A stretch of DNA of 64,000 bases from Takakia lepidozioides (GCA_030704615.1 CM060731.1:67994756-68058755); one strand, 5' to 3'; numbered from the stretch's first letter, positions 43,111 through 53,918 are shown. Numbers and translations: made by a program. Notes: generated by a model from the letters alone, not told the origin.

Positions 43111-43995
43111 CCATCTCACATACTGAATGCAGAATTCGCCTGTGTGCCACTTCAAACTGAGGCCCTCTTCAGGCTTACAATTTTCCTGCATAGGTTACAA
43201 GCCCTTCCCCCCAAGGGGCTTGTCGCCAGGGCCCTCACAACATCTATGAGACTCAGAAATGCAGGCTTCAAACAATCCTGGTATGCTCGTGTGGATACCT
43301 TTTCTGAACGCCATGGACTCTCTATTGCTTCACTATTGCCAGTGAACCCAGAAGGGGTGGACATCACATCCAAGCACGACCGCAACCAACTCATTAGAAA
43401 GGAGCTCATGGAGCTACATGTCAGGAGAACTTGGAAGTTACCCAACCTCACGACAAAGCTCCATTTCTATCGAGAAACATTCCTGGTTCTCTGAGATGAT
43501 AGAATTTGCGGCCCAATTACCTTTCGGCCTCTTTATCTCCTTCTCTCCTGAGGGCTTTGGGGCAGTTCAGGGTGGGCTCCCACACCCTACGGATAGAGAC
43601 TGGCAGATGGGAAAACCTGCAGCGGGAGGACCGCCTCTGTCCAGCTTGCACAGGGTGCAACCAGGAAATTGAAACTGAAGAACACTTCTTCTTCTATTGC
43701 CCTCTATACTATGAGATCCGTGGGAGATTCCATTGTCTATTCCGTGGAACCCAATCTCTCACTGACGTCTTTCACTATGAAGATCAGAAATGCTTGGCAG
43801 CCTACCTGCACGAGGCATTCACCCTTAGACAATCACTTGAACAATAGTTCTTATCTCTGACTCTGGTTTCCTGTTTTCTCTCATGTTTTTCTTTCCATTT
43901 TGTCCCATAAGCTCTATGAGCTTTCCACGGACGTTATAAAGCACCATTTCATTTCATTTCATGTACTTCATAAATTATTATTTCATTTCATTTCT
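43111..43995 (+). mobile_element. LINE family A, longer 3' copy (broken ORF2)
   Basis: Carries the finger region and about 130 codons upstream (ILNAEFACVPLQTEALFRL, LIRKELMELHVRRTWKLPNL). Relative to the copy at 60.7-61.3 kb, a C-to-T change makes TGA at 43492-43494 and a one-base loss near 43505 shifts frame. Ends with hairpin (about 43907-43932), (CATTT) tail to 43963 and a second short tail to 43994. Confidence 0.8.
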
Positions 43996-44254
43996 TCTTC
44001 TGTTGTGTCCCTCTGGGCATTCCATGTATGGAATATATGACTTTTGTCCTTCACTTTTCTTGTATCCTACTTTCCTTTGTCCCATAAGCTCTTGAGCTTC
44101 CTATGGATGTTCGAAAGTTTCTTTGTTTCGGGGACATACTAATAATTATTCAATCCAAAAGTATCATTTTGTTTGTTTCATTGAATTGTAGTTTTATGGT
44201 TGTGATGGCTTGTTGTTAGGGTCCCCACTTTTCTGTCTTTTTTTGAATTCCTTC

Positions 44255-44580
44255 CTCCAATGAGCATTTTGAGCTTTCTATGGACATAATAAGGTTCCTT
44301 TCTGTCTTTCTTTACTATGAGATCCGCGGGAGATTTCCCTGTCTTTTCCGTGAAACCCAATCTCTCACTGATGTCTTCCATTATGAGGATCAGAAATGCT
44401 TGGCAGCTTTTCTGCACGAAGCTTTGACCTTTAGGCAATCCCTTGAGCAGTGGTTGCTTGTGGGCTGCTTCTGGCTCCACTCTTTGTCTTTTATTCTTTC
44501 TTGTTTCTTGCTTTCCTGTTGTCCCATAAGCTCTTTGAGCTTTCTGGGGACGTTATGAAGTTCCATTTCATTTCATTTTG
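44255..44580 (+). mobile_element. LINE-A 3' copies, nested
   Basis: A decayed hairpin near 44262-44300 is followed by a coding remnant YYEIRGRF and SLTDVFHYEDQKCLAAFLHE (about 44310-44450), then a good hairpin (44525-44548) and tail CATTTCATTTCATTTT to 44580. A further degenerate hairpin lies at 44085-44110. Confidence 0.7.
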
Positions 44581-44749
44581 AACAAATCCATCTGTATGAC
44601 CCCCCCCCCACCAAACAGTGGCTTTTTTACTTAGTTTTCACCCCTACTGCCACTTATGGCTGTGAGTTTTGACCTCCCTGCTTCCTGGTGGAGAAAAATT
44701 CTGGAACATCTTTCCTCCAAGGAATGCTTGGGGCTGGAGGTACAACTCT

Positions 44750-44935
44750 GTCACAAATTTTATATGCTGAATTTGGTTGTGTACCCCTTGAACCCGAGGC
44801 CATCTTCGGCTTACTATCTTCCTGATAAGGTTGTGAGGCCTACCACCTACATGGCTGCCAGCCTGGGCCCTCGCAACCTCTTTCAGACTCAAAAACGCTG
44901 GTTTCAAAACCTCCTGAGAGGTTGGAAGTTTCATC
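44750..44935 (+). mobile_element. LINE-A internal ORF2 fragment
   Basis: Aligns to 43115-43280: ATGCTGAATTTGGTTGTGTA against ATGCTGAATGCAG-like, then CCTTGAACCCGAGGCC, GGCTTAC...TCCTGATAAGG, and CGCAACCT...TTTCAGACTCA. It lacks the 3' end, so it is not a simple 3'-anchored insertion. Confidence 0.55.
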
Positions 44936-45334
44936 CAAACACGAGGCGTGAGGTGCGAGCCGATGGAATGTCAGGTTAGGCTGGGTTGCTTGGTGCATAT
45001 TCTCATCCCAGGCGCACTTTGGGTATCTTCTGGATGCAATAATGTTCTTTCATTCCTTTCTTAGAACGCTTGAGCTTCGAGTAGTCCTTTGTTGTAGGTC
45101 TGTGTCCTCTGTGCCTTTGTTTTGATCTTTGAAAGTTCTTCTTTACCTTCTGTGGTTATCTCATTCTCTCTTTGGTTTCCTCTCCTATGTCAGCTCAGAG
45201 TTGACGGGGTCCTCATATTGATATATCTTTCCGTGCCAATGCTGCCCCATACAGGTTGGACATATCTTGGCTTGAGGTGAAGAGTTTAATATTTGTGCTC
45301 CCTCGTTTTTCAAAAGAGGTAGTAAGAAAGCAAC

Positions 45335-45530
45335 AAAGAAATGAAGTGAAATGAAATGAAATGGTACTTTACAAAGTCTGTCGGAAGCAAAGAGCTTATG
45401 GGACAAGAGGAAGAAAGAAATGAAATGAAATGAAATGGTGCTTTATAACGTCCGCGGAAAGCTCATAGAGCTTATGGGAAAGAAAAATACTTCATATCGT
45501 CCACGGGAAGCTCAAAGAGCTTACGTAAGA
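45335..45530 (-). mobile_element. Three LINE-A tails in tandem (minus strand)
   Basis: Successive GAAATGAAATGAAATG tails with CTTTATAACGTCCGCGG-like stems and AAGCTC...GAGCTT hairpins at 45345-45410, 45417-45479 and 45486-45525. Confidence 0.75.
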
Positions 45531-45539
45531 AAGCACAGA

Positions 45540-45632
45540 CAGACAAAAATCTTCCATTATGAGGAGCAGAGATGCCTGGCAGCATATCTTCATGAGCCTC
45601 TCAAACTTGGGGAATCTCTCAAATTTGAATGA
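45540..45632 (+). mobile_element. LINE-A coding scrap (plus strand)
   Basis: IFHYEEQRCLAAYLHEPLKL, the last coding block of family A, in opposite orientation to the tails just left of it. Confidence 0.6.
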
Positions 45633-45816
45633 GTAGATTTTCAGCATGTTTAGGCTTTTATTCCTGCCTGTCTCCATCCACAGAAACGAAGGAAGAAAGA
45701 AGGAAAGAATGTAGTGGGCTTCAGAATGTCCTGAGGAGAGCCAAACAGCTAATGCCGGGGAGTCAAGAAGCTCAGCCAGAATATAACAATGATGAATTTG
45801 GCATGATTTTTTTCAG

Positions 45817-45909
45817 GTTGCACACGAAGGTGTCACCCAATGCATTGATTCATGTCTCAAAAATGGGGCAGCTAGTGTTCGGTCATTTGGATCTCTCCAC
45901 CAGATTATG
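45817..45909 (+). CDS. DDB1/CPSF-A-like gene, exon
   Basis: Acceptor TTTTTTTCAG, donor GTATCC. Reads LHTKVSPNALIHVSKMGQLV then FGHLDLSTRL, the 'cp..ilfvse...L.fg.ld..k.l' strand of the family. Confidence 0.55.
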
Positions 45910-46631
45910 GTATCCAATATTCCAGCTTTTAGCTTTTCCCCTCTATCCTCAACCTATTTTTCGGAAACTTCGTTCTTCCACAGTACTACAGTAGAGGCAG
46001 GTAAACAGAAGAGGTGTCCACCTCCAGTGAGGCTAAAGTGGTACCTCATACCTAAACAAACCCTTGAACAATGCTCCCTTCAAGGAATTAAAACAAATAA
46101 GTGAAAACCGTTTGTTGTCATTGTAGGCAGGCGTGCTCTTTTAAAGAGGTACCCGTGTGTCTGTCTTTATCTTCCTAATTTCATCGAGTGTTTCAAGCTA
46201 ACTCTGACAAGAAAAAACATATTGCAGTTGGGAAACTCTTAAGGTTTCAGGCTCTCCAATGAAACTTGCATACCACCGCAGTAGTGGCTGTGTCGCCATT
46301 GCCTGCATTGTAAGGACTCAATGCTTCTAATAGCACTCCTTGATTTCTTCTATTGTCTTCTTGCAGAACAAGTTATGAAAAAATTCCAATGAACCTTCCA
46401 AAAAGTAATCTGTTCAGTCTCAATCATGCTGAAAGCCCACATGATTCCATTACACGCTTTCTTTTTCTTTGTGACATTCTCTTAGAGAGAGCCACTCCCT
46501 GACAGTTATTCCATAATGAGGAGCAGAACCTCCACCATAGAGATCTCTTAAACGTTGAAGTGTAGTTTTCTGGTTGTGGTGAGTGATTGTTGGTGGCCCC
46601 ACTTCTCTTTTTTATCTAAGTTTCTATGTTC

Positions 46632-46685
46632 CTTTGTCCCATAAGCTCTTTGAGCTTTCTGTGGACATTATGAAGTTCCTTTGTT
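46632..46685 (+). mobile_element. LINE-A 3' hairpin, decayed tail
   Basis: TTTGTCCCATAAGCTCTTTG, AGCTTTCTGTGGACATTATG; the CATTT tail is replaced by TTCCTTTGTTTGC. Confidence 0.65.
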
Positions 46686-46783
46686 TGCTTTATTTCTTTC
46701 TTGTTGTGCATCAATCAATAATAGGAAAATCATATACAATTTATTCTTTGGTGTTAAGAAATTCTCTGTCATTTGAATCACAG

Positions 46784-46834
46784 AATGGGAGCTCTGCATA
46801 CCTTTTGCTTGTCAATGTGGAATCAATGGTTCAG
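46784..46834 (+). CDS. DDB1/CPSF-A-like gene, small exon
   Basis: 17 codons, acceptor GAATCACAG, donor GTTAGC: NGSSAYLLLVNVESMVQ. Phase 0/0. Confidence 0.5.
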
Positions 46835-47096
46835 GTTAGCCTCAGATCTTCCCTTGGGAGATGAAAATTTGCATTCAGACTTACGTCTAATGTAGTTTGT
46901 GTCCTCCTGCTTGTCTGTCCATATAGTTTATACCTGGTTGCATAGTATTATTGCCCCCGTGGAAAGACATGGGGTGGTTCCCAGCTTGTGTGGACCCTGC
47001 TTTCAATCTTCCCTCTCCTTCCTGCATAAACCAAAGCTTGCTGAAGGGCAACACACAGGCTATATAAACGACCAATAGATTGGTTGGAAATTGCAG

Positions 47097-47174
47097 GTAA
47101 TGGCAGTGGAGCTGGAGTCTGGACATTTTCCTACTGCTCTCACGATTTTGCAGCTGCCATTCACTGAAAATGAG
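47097..47174 (+). CDS. DDB1/CPSF-A-like gene, exon
   Basis: 26 codons, acceptor ATTGCAG, donor GTGCTA: VMAVELESGHFPTALTILQL, PFTENE. Joined with the previous exon it resembles the 'LlivmrtD...vDp.sG.vls...L..gE' stretch of the family. Confidence 0.5.
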
Positions 47175-47199
47175 GTGCTAATCTGCAGTTTCTCATGAA

Positions 47200-47485
47200 A
47201 AGGAGAAATGAAATTGCTTTATAACGTCTGCGGAAAGCTCAAAGAGCTTAGGAGAAATGAAATGAAATGAAATGGTGCTTTGTAACGTCTGCGGAGAGCT
47301 CATAGAGCTTATGGGACAAAATGGAAGAAAACATGAGAGAGGAAACAAAACCAGAGCCAAAAATAAAAACTATTGCTCGAGTGATTGTCTAAGGGTGAAG
47401 GCCTCGTGCAGGTAAGCTGTCAAGCATTTCTGATCCTCATAGTGGAAGACTTCAGTGAGAGATTGGGTTCCGTGTGGAATCTCCC
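47200..47485 (-). mobile_element. LINE-A 3' end (minus) preceded by a second tail
   Basis: Tails at 47203-47251 and 47254-47320, then 47375-47485 is the reverse of the last coding block (ATCCTCATAGTGGAAGACTT, AGATTGGGTTCC). Truncated at about 47485. Confidence 0.7.
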
Positions 47486-47489
47486 AAGC

Positions 47490-48075
47490 AAGCTTAAACC
47501 ACTGTTCTTCTCCAATGAAAATCCCCATTTGATTATGCCCTCACTGTGCGAGCCTGAAAACAAGGACATCCTGTTCTGTTGACCCTCCAAGAATGGGTCA
47601 GATTTACTCTATGTTGACGAGGTGACGTCAAAATATATTTTTTTTAGTCAGGATGCTGATATTCCTGGGGCACCTATTCAGCAATGATAGTGGCCCCCTA
47701 CCTTGTCATTCGTCAGCCCCGGTCTCCAGTGTTTTTCTGCTGTGGGGTCCCAGCCACCAGGCTTTGGCAAGCAGTTCTGAGGTGTATATCCCTTCTGCTT
47801 TCTCGAATACCTTGTGTTGTTTTGTTGATGTGCCTGAATGCCTTACTAAGGCTGAAATCTACAGGAGACAAAAGCCAAGGAATGCATAGTGCTGGCAACT
47901 CAGATACGGGAGCAAGAGAATGCCAGGGGTGTCATTTCATTCTTTGATCTTCAGCATTCCTATTCCTGTGAGGCCAACTCCTTTTGCTCTCCTGCAGATG
48001 TATAAAGTTCAATAGTAGATTAATGGTGGTCGTGGCTGGTTGCTGGGTGCACCACTTCGCTGTCCTGTTGTCCTT
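47490..48075. other. Intronic spacer
   Basis: Open frames at 47653-47947 are unassigned; an exon of the surrounding gene could be hidden here. No repeat recognised. Confidence 0.3.
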
Positions 48076-48077
48076 TC

Positions 48078-48130
48078 CATTGTCCCAGAAGGTCTTGAGC
48101 TTCCAGTGGACGTTATGAAGTTCCTGCCTT
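48078..48130 (+). mobile_element. LINE-A hairpin remnant
   Basis: TTGTCCCAGAAGGTCTTGAG, CTTCCAGTGGACGTTATGAA; stem partly mismatched, tail absent. Confidence 0.5.
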
Positions 48131-48599
48131 TCTCTCCCCAGCAGTTTGGTGTGTCCAAATCTCGATGGCCATAAGGCTGTGACAAACCTTAGTATGTAAA
48201 CCTGAAACACAAACAAAATCCCTCTGCAAACGACCCCATATCTTGGGAAGAAAGAAGGCCCAAAGGCAGAGACAGAGAAGGAAAACGACGAGAAAAAGTG
48301 TAAGGGAATGTCCTTATTGACGACTCCCAGTGAACACTGTCTATGACTTCTCACATAGTTCCCACAGGATGCTACCTCTCATTTAGCCGGTTGTGGGAGG
48401 GAATTTAAACGGCTCCCACGATTTATGAGAGCCATCTTAATGTTTTCATTGTGTTTTTGGTATTATTGAAGGGCTGGTGTTGGCATGGTACTAGTAAGCA
48501 TGAGGTTGGTCTCTGCAGTCTAACCCTTCTAGCTTGGAACCTATGTTACACGTGCAGTGGCAGCTGTGCCAGCCATATACTGTTGAAGAATAGGAAGAG

Positions 48600-48805
48600 A
48601 GGAGGAAAGAAATGAAAGGATATTACACTTCTAATGGCCACGTCAAACTTACGGGTCAAGAGAAAGCAGGAAACAATAAGGAGAGTGGGGCCCACCACAA
48701 GCATTCCAAAACAACCATTGATCTAGGGATTGTCTAGCCTTATGCAGATATGCTGTGAAGCATTTCTGATCCTTGTGGTGGAACGTCTCTGTAAGGAATT
48801 GCCTA
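48600..48805 (-). mobile_element. Old LINE-A 3' copy (minus)
   Basis: Degenerate tail GAAATGAAAGG at 48609, then diverged reverse coding block (GAAGCATTTCTGATCCTTGT near 48757). Confidence 0.5.
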
Positions 48806-49199
48806 TCTTAGAGAATACAATCTCCCTGGATTGAATTTGGTGGGAGTTAGAGGGCAGCTTGTGGCCTTTTTGAAGGTTTTTCTATCAGGGATCTAGAATA
48901 TACGGGAAGCTTCAGTGAGCCAACAGCATCGCCTTCTTAAGGAAGCTGCACCTGCGACTTCCGAGGTGATTAGGGAGTAAAAGATCCCTCATTGAGATCA
49001 ATGGTGCTGTCATACCTTGTTTACAAGGACATAGTAAAGGCATTTCCCTTCCACTAATCTTTCTCTGTCTCCCTCGTCTAGTTAGCAAGATAATCTCAAT
49101 CGGGTAGGGCCCATGACGTCAGACGAGGAGAATCATGAGGAAGTGGAAGCTTGGTTTGCTTGAGCTACAGAAGTCAGTTAAACCAGCAACCAACCCTTA

Positions 49200-49457
49200 A
49201 GAAATGCCGTCTTCACATTGACTAGATGTAGATCTTGCAGCAATTGCCAGACAGAGACTCTTGGGGATATCATCACCAAAGGGGCTCAAGTGGAAGCAAA
49301 TGTTTCGCAAGTAACAGAGAAGAAAGCTCTAATGTTGTGGTACAATAGACTTGGGCATCTAGGACTTGAGAATGTGAAGCAGAAAGGATGCCGAGTAAAG
49401 GACAAGCAAGGAGTGCGACCGACCAACTTTGTGATGTTCATTGATGATAGATGATAC
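49200..49457 (+). pseudogene. Ty1/copia remnant (GAG-pre-integrase domain)
   Basis: Reads KALMLWYNRLGHLGLENVKQ, matching the 'lWHrRLGHpg...l' GAG-pre-integrase signature of Ty1/copia polyproteins (His of WH replaced by Tyr). Only about 80 codons remain, no integrase core. Lies in an intron of the DDB1/CPSF-A-like gene. Confidence 0.6.
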
Positions 49458-49599
49458 ATCAGTCATGCCAAAGAAGAGCGAGGTTTTTGAGATTCAAAAT
49501 CTTTGAGGCCACGCCCAGAACATTCAGTGGGAGAAAAGTGAAGGTATTGCTATGTGCTGGTGGAGGTGGTTATAGGTTTGATCCAGGCAGCCACAAGTG

Positions 49600-50115
49600 G
49601 CAGCAGTGGTGACAATTGATTTGAAAAGCCACTTATGGTGTGGTGTCGATGGATTTGTTTTCATTTAGCTTGAAACAAAATGGAGGTGACCTTTCCCTGC
49701 GTCAATCTGTCAGTAGCTGTTGATGCAAACTGAAGTTTGGGTGCATGAATAACCACACCCAGATATGGGTATGATTTCACGACCTCAATCCCATGCTGGT
49801 TGAAGAGGAATGTCCAAGCAGTGTGGCCATTGAAAACTATGATCTTAGTTTTGCCGAGGTTCCCCTGTAGCCTTTGTCTTTGGAGAACTCTTCTAGGATG
49901 TGCAGGTGTTTTTTTAGGAAGATGGGAGATTGTGCCAGTAGGACAGCATCATCAGATTGTTTCCGTCCCCCAACCAAAGGCACCGCCACTCCATAATTCT
50001 TTGCATTGTAGCCCGCATCTATGTAGAGTCAGAACAGGATAGGTGAGAGAGGACAGCCCTTTTTCACCCCATTATTGCTCTGCATTTCTGCTGAGAACTC
50101 CCCTGTGACCTTGAC
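49600..50115 (-). pseudogene. Reverse transcriptase fragment of another LINE type
   Basis: Minus-strand frames give SNNGVKKGCPLSPILF (RT motif B), then QSDDAVLLAQS (motif C, where YADD has become QSDD), then KTKIIVFNGH and SYPYLGVVIHA. At least two stops and two frame changes. Different from families A and B in sequence. Confidence 0.6.
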
Positions 50116-50117
50116 TG

Positions 50118-50172
50118 AAACAACGAAAGAAAGAAACTTTATAAAGTCTCAGGGGGCCCTGAGGGCCCATGG
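50118..50172 (-). mobile_element. LINE 3' end with GGGCCC hairpin (second tail family)
   Basis: Minus strand: CTCCCATGGGCCCTCAGGGC then CCCCTGAGACTTTATAAAGT and TTCTTTC. Same layout as the family A tail (CCCAT-stem-loop-stem-...TTATAAAG-simple tail) but the stem is GGGCCC/GGGCCC in place of AAGCTC/GAGCTT and the tail is (TTTC)n. Confidence 0.55.
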
Positions 50173-50744
50173 GAGGAAGTACAACAACAAGAAATCACTT
50201 GAAATTGCTTCTCTATAAGTATTCTGCTGTTTAGTTTTTGTTACTGTTTTGGAAAGACTAGTAGTGAAGAAAAAAACAAAGAGCAAGAAATAAGAAAGAG
50301 GATATTCCATGGACAGGTGAGAAGGAGGTTGAGTACAAGCTGCATTTGTTGGGCTTGCATCCAACGGCGCTGCCTTGCCACTCTCTGTGTATGGTAGATG
50401 CACCAAGGTCCAAGTTGCCTCTTCTTAACTGCACCATGTGTGCATTGGACCCTTCACTTGGCGCTGGCTGTCAGTGGCTGCTGGATGTAATTCAAAACCT
50501 GAAACATGCCAGCAACCATTGGAGCAACTGTTGCACTTATGCACACTGTACAACTGATGGGAGCAGGTAATGATTACACAGCAGATCAACTTCCACATCT
50601 ACTTATGTAAAATCCCGTCAGAACTTTTAAGCGTGTCACTTCTGTCTCCAAGAGAATGAGTCGCATGGGTACATTTTGGGCCTCCTGTGGAGGTAATACA
50701 TTCTCTCATCCTCTCTCTCATCCTGGGGGATGCTATAAGGGTTA

Positions 50745-50937
50745 AGGTCTTCCATTACAGTGAAGAAAAGCCTGGCAGCTTACCTGCATGAGGTGTTGAT
50801 TCTTTGATAAGCCCTCGAGCAATCATTGCCTTGGACTGCTTGTCTCCCCTCTCTCTTGTTTCTTGTTTCCTCTTGTCCGATAAGCTCTTTGAGCTTTCTG
50901 CAGACGTTATAAAGTACCATTTCATTTCTCTTGCAGT
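50745..50937 (+). mobile_element. LINE-A 3' copy
   Basis: Last coding block (AGGTCTTCCATTACAGTGAA, GCAGCTTACCTGCATGAGG), then hairpin ATAAGCTCTTTGAGCTTTC (50881-50899), GCAGACGTTATAAAG and CATTTC. Confidence 0.75.
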
Positions 50938-51809
50938 TCTTATTAACTCATACCATTTCCAAATTTTGTACTGGATGCAGTGGTGCTGCGGCACAGAGGG
51001 CTGTAGATTTTGCAAGAGGCCCACTGCTAGTATTGGGATACACAGGCAGTGTGGAGCTCATATCTGTGTTTGTGGGAACTATCGAAGCTTGCATGGCTGT
51101 GGTGTCTTCCATTGCAGCTGCCATGGATGCCGCTTTCCTCCCCCTTGGTGGTAATCTTCCATGTTTAGTCCTTTCTGGTCTTGTCAATTCATGGCGAAGA
51201 GAAGCAACTCTACAACCGGAAGCTTCGTGAACACTATGATTAATGTCTATACAAGGGAACATAAAATGGTGGTAGGCGATGGCTGATCCCCCACCTTTTT
51301 CTTCAAGGAAGCTTAGCAAGTTATATGGGATTAATGGGTGTGGCACAGATATGTCTGGGTCAGGGAAACTAGATTTTAAATAATATTGAAGGAGAATGTC
51401 ATATTCTTGTTTGTTACCAGCTAGTCTTGGCTGGTGTGGTTATCCCAAACCAACTATCTCTGAACACTGAGGGGTTGCATGCCGTGCGGTAGATGGCCAG
51501 AAAGCTAGGGCATCTAGGCAATGACAGAATGACTTTCACATGCAGGTGTTGGAAATAAGCAAAGCCATCGACTCAAGGGCCCTTGTAGCTTGGAAGAGGA
51601 AACAATAGACATATCAGAGGCCCATGGAAAGAGCAAAGACAGAGTGCTTTCAACATCCCCCGTGCAACAGTCCACTCTAATGTGGCATACCAGTTCTCTT
51701 ATAAATGTACAGAGTCTGGCAACCTTTGCTAGCCCTGGTGGAGGCTGTGTCACCGCTTTGGTGCCAGGGTCAAGAGGGGAATTGCTGGTACTCCCACTTG
51801 CTGTCTCTC

Positions 51810-51875
51810 TTAAGTCCAGTAGGCCACAAGGCTATGGCAAACATCATCTCATGAGTACATTCTTAAGTCCACTAC
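51810..51875 (+). mobile_element. LINE-B 3' fragment
   Basis: AGGCCACAAGGCTATGGCAA, then CATCTCATGAGTACATTCT, as at 10955-11000. Confidence 0.6.
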
Positions 51876-51967
51876 ATGGTGGGAAAAAGAAAACCTCAAA
51901 GGTGTGAGTACTGGATTGAGCACTCAGCCATCTCCCTCCATGTTATGGCAGGAATTAATGTCTTCAC

Positions 51968-52025
51968 TCACACTCTCTCTGAGCTTTCCGCTGACGTTAT
52001 AAAGCACCATTTCATTTCATTTCTC
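51968..52025 (+). mobile_element. LINE-A 3' tail
   Basis: CTCTGAGCTTTCCGCTGACG, TTATAAAGCACCATTTCATT; only the right stem of the hairpin is present. Confidence 0.65.
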
Positions 52026-52605
52026 TTGGAGCCTCATTAGGCATGGACTCTTAGGCAGTCTGACTCTTCTAATTGTGCGTTGCATAAGCCGGTTGGTCTT
52101 CCTTTGATGTTATGAAGTTTCTTCTGTCTTGCTTATGCAGGCTTGTGTCTATGGTGGGTGTTTGAAGCCTGCAGTATTTCCTTTTATCTGGTGGTTGTCA
52201 AAGTACTCTCTTAGGTATACGTTTGAAGAGAATAGAGGTTGCAGTCTTAAGATGACAGTAAGCAAGGGAACAACTTCAACCTGAGCATCAAAGTAATAAT
52301 CCAATACACTCTTGGCCAGTGATCTGCAGGTTGCAGAGATGCTACATGGATTCAGTGTGTTTCAAGTGAATGGACCCACCGATATAGTCCAGCTTGCCTG
52401 GCAGCCATGCCTTCACCAGCTTCAAGCTCTTATCCCATTGTGAGATCCTCTCTTCCCTTGAAGACTTGCCCATTTTTCTGCTGAAAGAGGTGTATGTATA
52501 AAGCAGGGGAGTTTGGTGGGTCACTCATCACTATTGTTCAGGCAGAGTCACGTAGTTCTACATGGCTGGGGTCCTCTGAACCTGAATACAGTATAAGCAC
52601 AAGAA

Positions 52606-52749
52606 GTGCAAAAAGACTGTTTTGTGTTAACTGCCCCCTGCATTGTCCTTATGGCTGGGCATAGATCAGCAGACGTGTACCTGCTGGCTATGCATGCAAA
52701 TGGATGTTTGTTGATGGAGCGGAATTACGTGGCGGAGGTCACCTTTCAG
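52606..52749 (+). CDS. DDB1/CPSF-A-like gene, exon (left edge uncertain)
   Basis: Reads KDCFVLTAPCIVLMAGHRSA then MHANGCLLMERNYVAEVTFQ, phase 0 at donor CAG|GTACTC. Like the 'aDcflmd...vavsDr.G.i.il' strand. Confidence 0.45.
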
Positions 52750-53127
52750 GTACTCTCCCCCTATGCCTTTTGGCATCCTGCAAACTCAGTGAGGATCTAG
52801 CTGTCTCAGTTGACAGGTGAACGACAGGGTGAAGTGTCTGATGTTTCTGTGTTACAATTGTGCTTGGAAGGAAATCCACTGTTTTGAGGTTGTCAATACC
52901 AAAAGAACTGACCTCAACCCACTGAAAGAGAAGGGAGAGAGCAATTCAAAAAAGCACTAATCCTTGAAAGCTTGTGGGGAAGGTCACATCTCTATTTTTT
53001 CCCTTGGTTATAATGTCACATTTCATCTCATTCCTCTCCCTGTTTGAGATTTTAGTGCATATTATAGAGTCCCTTTCTCGTAGGTCTGGACTGAATGCTA
53101 TGCAAGCAATGGAAACTTTTATTCCAG

Positions 53128-53191
53128 ATTGAGGAAAGAAAGCGACAGGATCTCGAGAGGGAGATAAACATTGCAGTGGAGACTCCTCAAG
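53128..53191 (+). CDS. DDB1/CPSF-A-like gene, exon
   Basis: Acceptor TTATTCCAG, donor GTAGAG. Reads IEERKRQDLEREINIAVETP; phase agrees with the exon ending at 52749 and with the next one (1+2). Confidence 0.45.
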
Positions 53192-53393
53192 GTAGAGCCT
53201 TTCCAGGTTGGGAAGGCAGGAAGGGTGCTGGGGAGGGCCTGCCCTGCCTACAGCATGTTGCCACCACCCCATGGTCATTGACAGGTACAGTGTTCAATGA
53301 ACACACCCAGTAAGATTCTTCTGTCTCTATACCCCTTAAGCCCTTCAGCTTGCTGTTCATGTCAAAACTGTCTTTTTCTCTCTTCCTTCACAG

Positions 53394-53432
53394 TGAAACT
53401 GGCTGCAACCATAGCCATGGGTATGCTGACTG
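53394..53432 (+). CDS. DDB1/CPSF-A-like gene, small exon
   Basis: Acceptor CCTTCACAG, donor GTTATG. Reads VKLAATIAMGMLT, resembling the '...lnc.yyMGEIAM' strand. Last exon that could be placed; the 3' end of the gene was not found. Confidence 0.35.
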
Positions 53433-53849
53433 GTTATGGTAGAGGACTACACAGTCATTTCTTGCTTCAACATTGTGTTCTTAGTTAACACTGTATGCCA
53501 CTCTTTATGCTCTTGAACTCTCAAATCGGATTCTCCTTCATTGTGTGAATCAATTGACACTGTCAGGTCCTGGTGGCTACTGATCTGACACAGCCCCAGG
53601 GAGAGATATCATTGGCTACTGAAGGTACAATGTAGCCAACTTTCAGAGGAATTGAAGTGTTCATTATGTATCTAGAAGCCGTCATGATCTCCATATCTAC
53701 GTCCCTAATTTTCAATGTCTTGCATGCAGCACATTGTGTCTGTCCAGGAGGGTTGAGTTTGCATGGAGTACCGCTCACACAAAAGCCCTCCGAACCCAAG
53801 AAGTTACTTGCAAATGTGGTGATAGTGTCCGCTACTGGAGAGGTCTCTT

Positions 53850-53918
53850 TGTCTCTCTCTGTTTCTTTCCACGGACGTTAGAAAGTGCCATTTCATTTCA
53901 TTTCATTTCATTTCTTGT
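53850..53918 (+). mobile_element. LINE-A 3' tail
   Basis: TTTCCACGGACGTTAGAAAG, then five CATTT units. The next element (LINE-B) begins exactly at the tail end. Confidence 0.7.

Larger units (their letters stand above)
33913..53432 (+). other. Large spliced gene, DDB1/CPSF-A superfamily (extent)
   Basis: Many small exons with GT-AG borders and agreeing frames. Their peptides follow, in order, a large beta-propeller protein of the MMS1_N/CPSF-A superfamily (DDB1, CPSF160, SF3b130 relatives), best like the plant CPSF-A-subunit-like protein I remember from Arabidopsis (At3g11960). Landmarks: LIIFKE|VTMEVWEVE, GRPLLVVLSSEEG, YLLFISGQGGDSQLLCL, NFAPVRDMVVVQDPG, LLLACGTTPTSTLRRGSLI, QCTLAISSMPGGWLVQ and IYIFAGTADGNLIFHQ. 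Such proteins act as scaffolds in ubiquitin ligases, RNA 3'-end processing or splicing; which applies here is unknown. Several exons are missing from this reading. Introns carry LINE-A, LINE-B, copia and other RT fragments. The true 5' and 3' ends are not fixed. Confidence 0.65.

Noticed and set aside
53567-53624. Additional exon of the DDB1/CPSF-A-like gene (QGEISLATEG)
   Set aside because: Splice sites and peptide look good, but its phase does not agree with the exon ending at 53432, so it was left out.
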